In this document: one piece after another, positions 60,426-64,000 of the stretch
Layout: every line of letters begins with the position of its first letter
Numbering within the stretch: the stretch's first letter is position 1
Assembly (NCBI GenBank): GCA_030682715.1
Contig: JAUXNQ010000055.1
Location: 1-64,000 of the forward strand
Direction of reading: 5' to 3'
Source of the DNA: Methylotenera sp.
GTDB lineage: Bacteria > Pseudomonadota > Gammaproteobacteria > Burkholderiales > Methylophilaceae
Length of the DNA stretch: 64,000 nt
Notes under the pieces: generated by a model
Seen by the model: only the letters and a program-made list of their open reading frames with translations
Database searches by the model: none
What the model was told of the DNA's origin: nothing
Position numbers and translations under genes: made by a program

Positions 60426-60617
60426 GTTTGTAAATTCTGGCGGGGTTTGGGTGCGGTTTTGGCCCACCTCGCCATTTTCTGGTGGCATAAGCAGGTCTTT
60501 TTGCAGACTGGATACTCAGCCCATCCCCGAAATTCCAATGCACCATTATGTTGTCTTGGGCTTGGTGGTGATTTAAGCATAATTTATTTAACTTAATTTA
60601 TCACACTCCCTCCCCTC

Positions 60618-60654
60618 AGCCCGTAAAGCTTAACCGCTTGTGGGCTTTTTTTTT
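60618..60654 (+). terminator. Rho-independent terminator downstream of int
   Basis: AGCCC...GGGCT stem followed by nine T. It ends the integrase transcript and insulates the next gene. Confidence 0.8.
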
Positions 60655-60677
60655 CGTCTATTATCAGGAGAATTTTC

Positions 60678-60992
60678 ATGAAGATTATATTTGAACTACA
60701 AGGCAATATGCTTGAATATGAAAATTATGCTGTCACCGATGCTCTGGAAATGGGCTTTGCTTTTGGTGACGGTGAAGAAGGTCATGAGTATTGCTATGCA
60801 CAAACATGGCAGGATTTTATTGGAACGGCATTTCATCTTATTCAACAGACAGGTGGCAACCTGACGCTCAATGGACAACAAATTCATGCAGCAAGCTTTG
60901 AAGAAACTAACGGTAGTCCAGTCACAAAAGATACATTAGTGATCTTGGATGATTTTGAAACAATTCCACTGGCATACATACTCAAGCCGTGA
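60678..60992 (+). CDS. Hypothetical protein at island right end, 104 aa
   Basis: AGGAG site. Acidic protein: MKIIFELQGNMLEYENYAVT, FGDGEEGHEYCYAQTWQDF and a C-terminal LVILDDFETIPLAYIL. No family recognised; last gene before the attachment repeat. Could be an inhibitor or DNA-mimic by its charge, but that is speculation. Confidence 0.5.
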   Translation: MKIIFELQGNMLEYENYAVTDALEMGFAFGDGEEGHEYCYAQTWQDFIGTAFHLIQQTGGNLTLNGQQIHAASFEETNGSPVTKDTLVILDDFETIPLAYILKP

Positions 60993-61225
60993 CACACAGG
61001 CATCGACTCCACAAAAGCAACTTTTATATAAATCCGGCTCGGTTACTTTCGGCAGAAAATGTAGTCATAACTGATTGATCTACATGATTTTTAGAGACAT
61101 GAAAGAGCTGATGCTTCCATAATTAGTTCGGTATATTTTCGGTTTTTGAGATACAAGGGCGTATGCATCAAAAAAATTACTTAAAATTCTTCAACCTTGT
61201 AGATTGATAGTGAGCGCTCACCTGT

Positions 61226-61262
61226 ACTTTTAATCCGTTTGTCGTGGGTTCGATCCCCGCAC
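61226..61262 (+). repeat. Right attachment site (copy of tRNA-Lys 3' half)
   Basis: 37 bp identical to 7997-8033. The 5' half of the tRNA is missing and the acceptor strand is altered (CACACTACCAAG versus CACGCCCTACCAAT), so it is not a working tRNA gene. Confidence 0.9.
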
Positions 61263-61304
61263 ACTACCAAGACATTGTTTTAGAAAGTTCTGAAACATAT
61301 ATCA

Positions 61305-61328
61305 AACCCGCGTAACTGCGGGTTTTTT
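61305..61328 (+). terminator. Terminator next to the right attachment site
   Basis: CCCGC/GCGGG hairpin with TTTTTT, in the same relative place as the terminator after tRNA-Lys at 8080. Confidence 0.75.
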
Positions 61329-61461
61329 ATTGCCTATTGGTTCTGTAAGGTGTAATGTTGTTTCATAAAATCCTGCGTTAAGTGGGGGTATGTTTCGGGG
61401 TAGTTACCCCCCCCCAAGCGAAAAAAGTTACCCCCAAAATGCTGTGAAAGGACATTACAAA

Positions 61462-61605
61462 ATGGTATTTACAGATACTGCAATACGCACAGTAAAGCCT
61501 AAAGATAAGGCTTACAAGCTATAGACGAAAAGGGGTTGTTTTTGCAAGTGACCCCTAACGGTGGTAAGTGGTGGCGTTTTAAATATCAATTCAATAAGGC
61601 TGAAT
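61462..61605 (+). pseudogene. N-terminal remnant of a P4-type integrase
   Basis: ATG 61462 gives MVFTDTAIRTVKPKDKAYKL then a frame change to DEKGLFLQVTPNGGKWWRFK, the classic start of P4/CP4-57-like integrases (DUF4102). There is one frameshift and the remaining ~360 residues are missing. It begins 200 bp after a tRNA-Lys attachment copy, where P4-type integrase genes normally lie, so it marks a second island that has largely decayed. Confidence 0.85.
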
Positions 61606-62001
61606 CAGAAATGGTTAAGCCTTTTTCTTTTGTATTTTCATTTTATAGCTGATTCACCAAATAATTCGATATATAGCCAAGTGGCCTCGATGTAATGCAC
61701 ATGGATCGAGGGGTTTGTTACATCGCCCTTAGACCGCTATGCCTGTCCTGAGCCTGTCGAAGTGGCTACCAACGCTGAACACCAGCCTTTCGCGCTTCCA
61801 CTTAGGGCTTTAGCCCTTTAGTGGAGCGGTGACGCCAATACTGGTGCAGCGCATATATTCTGTGGGGAAGCCAAGCGCTGGCTTACGGTCTCGCTGGTAT
61901 GACGGATTGTTTAGTGGAATAGCTATTTTAATGTCATTATCTAGTCCCTATTCTATAGATTCTACTCATTACAAATTTTTTAAATTGGGTGCTAAAAACT
62001 A
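61606..62001. other. 396-bp intergenic region rich in palindromes
   Basis: Contains CCTCGAT/ATCGAGG (61685-61711), CCTGTCCTGAGCCTGTCGA of a widely dispersed extragenic repeat type (61743-61760), and a strong hairpin TCCACT..AGGGCT/AGCCCT..AGTGGA (61797-61825). No ORF or tRNA seen. Likely repetitive extragenic DNA at the island/core junction. Confidence 0.45.
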
Positions 62002-62949
62002 GTGAAACCTGACAATATAAAATCTGAACTACATCCGCGTAATCGACATCGTGTGCGTTACGACTTTGATCAGCTTATTCAGACTAGTTCAGCATTGGCT
62101 CCTTATGTGAAGCTAAATAAATATGGCGATGCTTCTATCGACTTTTCTAATGCACAGGCGGTTAAGGTACTTAATCAGGCGTTGCTTAAACAGTTTTATG
62201 CGGTGCTTGTTTGGGATATCCCCAAGCAGTATCTTTGCCCACCCATTCCTGGGCGTGCGGATTATTTGCATTATCTTGCCGATTTACTGAGTGCAGGCAA
62301 TGCAGGGGAGATTCCAAAAGGGCAGTCTGTTCGTGTGTTAGATGTTGGCGTAGGCGCCAATATGATTTATCCGCTGATAGGCACACGTGAATATGGTTGG
62401 CAGTTTGTGGGGGCTGATATTGATGCGAAGGCATTGGACAATGCACAACAAATTGTGGATGCGAATGCGCTTTCTGATGACATTGAGCTGCGATTACAGA
62501 CTTCTCCCGCATCAATTTTTAAAGACATGATTAGGCAAGGTGAAAAGTTTGCTTTGACAATGTGTAACCCACCTTTTCATGGATCATTAGAAGAAGCGCA
62601 AGCTGGCACACAACGCAAGTGGCGTGGTTTAGGTAAACATCTTGCTAAGCGTGGGGCGAATGAAAAATCTCCGATGCTGAACTTTGGCGGTCAAAATGCA
62701 GAGCTCTATTGCGAGGGCGGTGAGGAGGCATTTGTGGCTACTATGATTAAGGAGAGTAAGCAGTATGCAACTCAATGCGTATGGTTTACTACGCTTATCT
62801 CAAAAGCCGCTAACTTGCCCAGCGTTTACCGAGCACTTAAAAAAGTGAATGCGCTAGATGTTAGAACTATCGAGATGTCGCAAGGCCAAAAGAAAAGCCG
62901 TATTGTTGCTTGGACATTTTTAAATGCTAGCCAACAACGCGCTTCTTAA
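62002..62949 (+). CDS. rlmF: 23S rRNA m6A1618 methyltransferase RlmF
   Basis: 315 residues, GTG start. [19 protein letters not shown] opening, [18 protein letters not shown], AdoMet site [16 protein letters not shown], and catalytic MCNPPFHGS (NPPF) are all RlmF signatures. It methylates A1618 of 23S rRNA during ribosome assembly. Full length compared with E. coli RlmF (308). Core chromosomal gene. Confidence 0.95.
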   Translation: MKPDNIKSELHPRNRHRVRYDFDQLIQTSSALAPYVKLNKYGDASIDFSNAQAVKVLNQALLKQFYAVLVWDIPKQYLCPPIPGRADYLHYLADLLSAGNAGEIPKGQSVRVLDVGVGANMIYPLIGTREYGWQFVGADIDAKALDNAQQIVDANALSDDIELRLQTSPASIFKDMIRQGEKFALTMCNPPFHGSLEEAQAGTQRKWRGLGKHLAKRGANEKSPMLNFGGQNAELYCEGGEEAFVATMIKESKQYATQCVWFTTLISKAANLPSVYRALKKVNALDVRTIEMSQGQKKSRIVAWTFLNASQQRAS

Positions 62950-63416
62950 TTTCGCTGCTTTCTCATTCTGTAAGTAGTGAAATTCATTTTTATGTATCAC
63001 AGATGGCCTTAAGTAAGTTTTAATTAAAAACTACTTTTATTTTTACCTTTTTAAAATCTAGCGTGGGTTAGAATCGCATCAAGCATCTAAATCTATTATG
63101 TGAATCCGCCTGATTTTTAGTGGCTGAGATTTAAAGTTAAATATCGTCTTAAGCGTAAAGTATCGTTCCCATGAGTGTGTTTAAAGCACTAGTTAGATGG
63201 TTTGCAAACATAGTTATGGTTTAAATAGGTTTTGGTTCTGTGGCTTCAGTTGATTAAGCAAAACAAACTGGATGTAATAAATCTCTTGAGGGCATGCAGG
63301 TTTTGCCAAGGCGCGTGCCGCAAATTTTTCATGTTCCAATTATTTATCTGGGAGCAAATCAGTTAATATATGCTTTCACTATATCCACTATATCTGGCGA
63401 GCCTTTAAGGGAAGTA
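62950..63416. other. 467-bp intergenic region, no gene seen
   Basis: AT-rich with scattered stop codons in all frames. I see no terminator, tRNA or convincing promoter; AAGGGAAGT at the right end is the ribosome site of the next gene. Confidence 0.5.
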
Positions 63417-64000
63417 ATGTTTTTTATTGATCTGATTCATAACATCACCTTGCTGGTTGCGCTCACAACTATTTATCAAGTTGTTTTATCACGAAACAAA
63501 AGAAATCCACTGACACAAGTATTACTTTTTGGTGTTTTGTTTGGGCTGGCTGGTGTCGTTGGCATGATAACGCCTGTGCAGTATGGTAATGGTGTGATTT
63601 TTGATGGGCGCTCAATTATTTTGTTTGTTGCAGGGATGTTTGGTGGTCCTTTATCCGCCTTGATTAGCGCATTAATTATCGGCTTTTATAGAGCTTGGTT
63701 AGGTGGTGGTGGCGTACTAGTTGGCATTGCTGTCACTGTTGCGTCGGCTTCAATAGGTGTTGCGTTTTATTTTTATAGAAAAAGCTTTGGTGGCTCATTG
63801 AAGGCGTTCTCGCTTCTAGGGGCTGGGTTATTAGTGCATGTCATCATGTTGAGCTTATTCTTATTTCTACCAAACGGAATCGGCGTCAATGTAATCAAAG
63901 AGTTCGGTCCAACTATTATGTTGTTTTATCCAGTTGCGACGATGTTGGTTTGCTTGCTTTTTCAAGACTACGAAGAGAAAGAAGCTAGTCGAGGTGAGTT
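63417..64000 (+). CDS. 5TMR-LYT sensor protein (N-terminal part, cut by window edge)
   Basis: ATG 63417 with GGGAAG upstream; open to the window end (194 codons). Five to six membrane helices with QYGNGVIFDGRSIILFVAGMFGG and ALIIGFYRAWLGGGGVLVG are the LytS-type 5TMR domain. In proteobacteria this domain usually precedes PAS, GGDEF/EAL or kinase modules, which would lie beyond the window. It senses an unknown membrane or extracellular ligand. Confidence 0.88.
   Translation, partial: MFFIDLIHNITLLVALTTIYQVVLSRNKRNPLTQVLLFGVLFGLAGVVGMITPVQYGNGVIFDGRSIILFVAGMFGGPLSALISALIIGFYRAWLGGGGVLVGIAVTVASASIGVAFYFYRKSFGGSLKAFSLLGAGLLVHVIMLSLFLFLPNGIGVNVIKEFGPTIMLFYPVATMLVCLLFQDYEEKEASRGE

Larger units (their letters stand above)
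7997..61262. mobile_element. Genomic island integrated in tRNA-Lys, containing a nested Mu-like prophage
   Basis: The island is bounded by direct repeats of the tRNA-Lys 3' half. A tyrosine integrase lies 0.8 kb inside the right border. Without the 36.8-kb prophage the island is about 16.4 kb. It carries tRNA-Ile(CAU) with a group I intron, an m5C methyltransferase/McrBC-type restriction operon, an antirestriction protein, a VapE-type helicase and many small unknown genes. That the listed integrase made this insertion is inferred from position only. Confidence 0.8.

Noticed and set aside
60430-60540. GGTTTTGGCCCACC as a copy of the tRNA-Ile 3' end, i.e. tRNA-Ile as integration site
   Set aside because: Only a few bases agree and the T arm is absent; the 37-bp tRNA-Lys repeat is far better.
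61201-61262. Second tRNA-Lys gene
   Set aside because: Only the 3' half is present and the acceptor strand no longer pairs; it is an attachment-site copy.

Overview
The window looks like chromosome of an AT-leaning betaproteobacterium, most likely a methylotroph of the Methylophilaceae (Methylotenera/Methylophilus-like). This rests on gene style, ffh next to a CcsA/YpjD-like gene, an rlmF gene, and an Azoarcus-type group I intron in tRNA-Ile(CAU). The genus is an inference.

Layout. (1) 1-2149 and 5258-7966 are core-like chromosome: the tail of an IS5-type transposase, a gene probably truncated by that IS, an EamA exporter, a HAD-IB phosphatase, a CcsA/YpjD-like membrane protein and ffh. (2) 2158-5249 is one ISL3-family insertion sequence of 3.09 kb. 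Its ends are visible (24-bp inverted repeats, 8-bp target duplication TTTATATA). Besides the transposase it carries a GC-richer exported DUF2380/DUF3280-like protein and a TetR regulator. (3) tRNA-Lys(UUU) at 7967-8042 is the left attachment site of a genomic island. A 37-bp perfect copy of the tRNA 3' half recurs at 61226-61262, followed by the frameshifted N-terminus of a second, P4-type integrase. Two related islands therefore appear to have entered the same tRNA in tandem. (4) Within the island's left border sits a complete-looking Mu-like prophage, 8111-44932, with 5-bp target duplication CCTAT, TG...CA ends and three TTGGCAC-type transposase sites at each end. It is inverted relative to the usual Mu map: the S24-type repressor, Ner, MuA and MuB lie at the right, then accessory early genes, GemA, Mor, lysis, terminase/portal/head, tail, baseplate and fibre, with a Com + Dam-like module at the left end. 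(5) The island proper (44938-61225) holds the intron-containing tRNA-Ile(CAU), an RHH regulator + m5C methyltransferase + McrB/McrC-like restriction operon, two XRE regulators, several small exported or membrane proteins, an ArdB/KlcA antirestriction protein, a VapE-type helicase and a tyrosine integrase. (6) 62002-64000 returns to core-like genes: rlmF and a 5TMR-LYT sensor protein cut by the window edge.

How the parts work together. The prophage has a recognisable Mu-type programme: repressor with an array of TTTACAACT operators, early transposition genes, one Mor/C-family activator, and three 16-bp dyads (ACTGAR-N4-TTCAGT) placed upstream of the lysozyme gene, gene I and the gp46 gene. These are close to positions of Mu late promoters, and each dyad is 24 nt from a weak -10. 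I propose them as the late promoters. The island pairs restriction with antirestriction functions. Unexplained items are a structured RNA element between phage genes F and I, a plus-strand sRNA-like unit opposite the com leader, and an SD-sequestering leader before an amber-interrupted hydrophobic peptide at the phage right end. All family names come from recognising the translated sequence; no database search was run.
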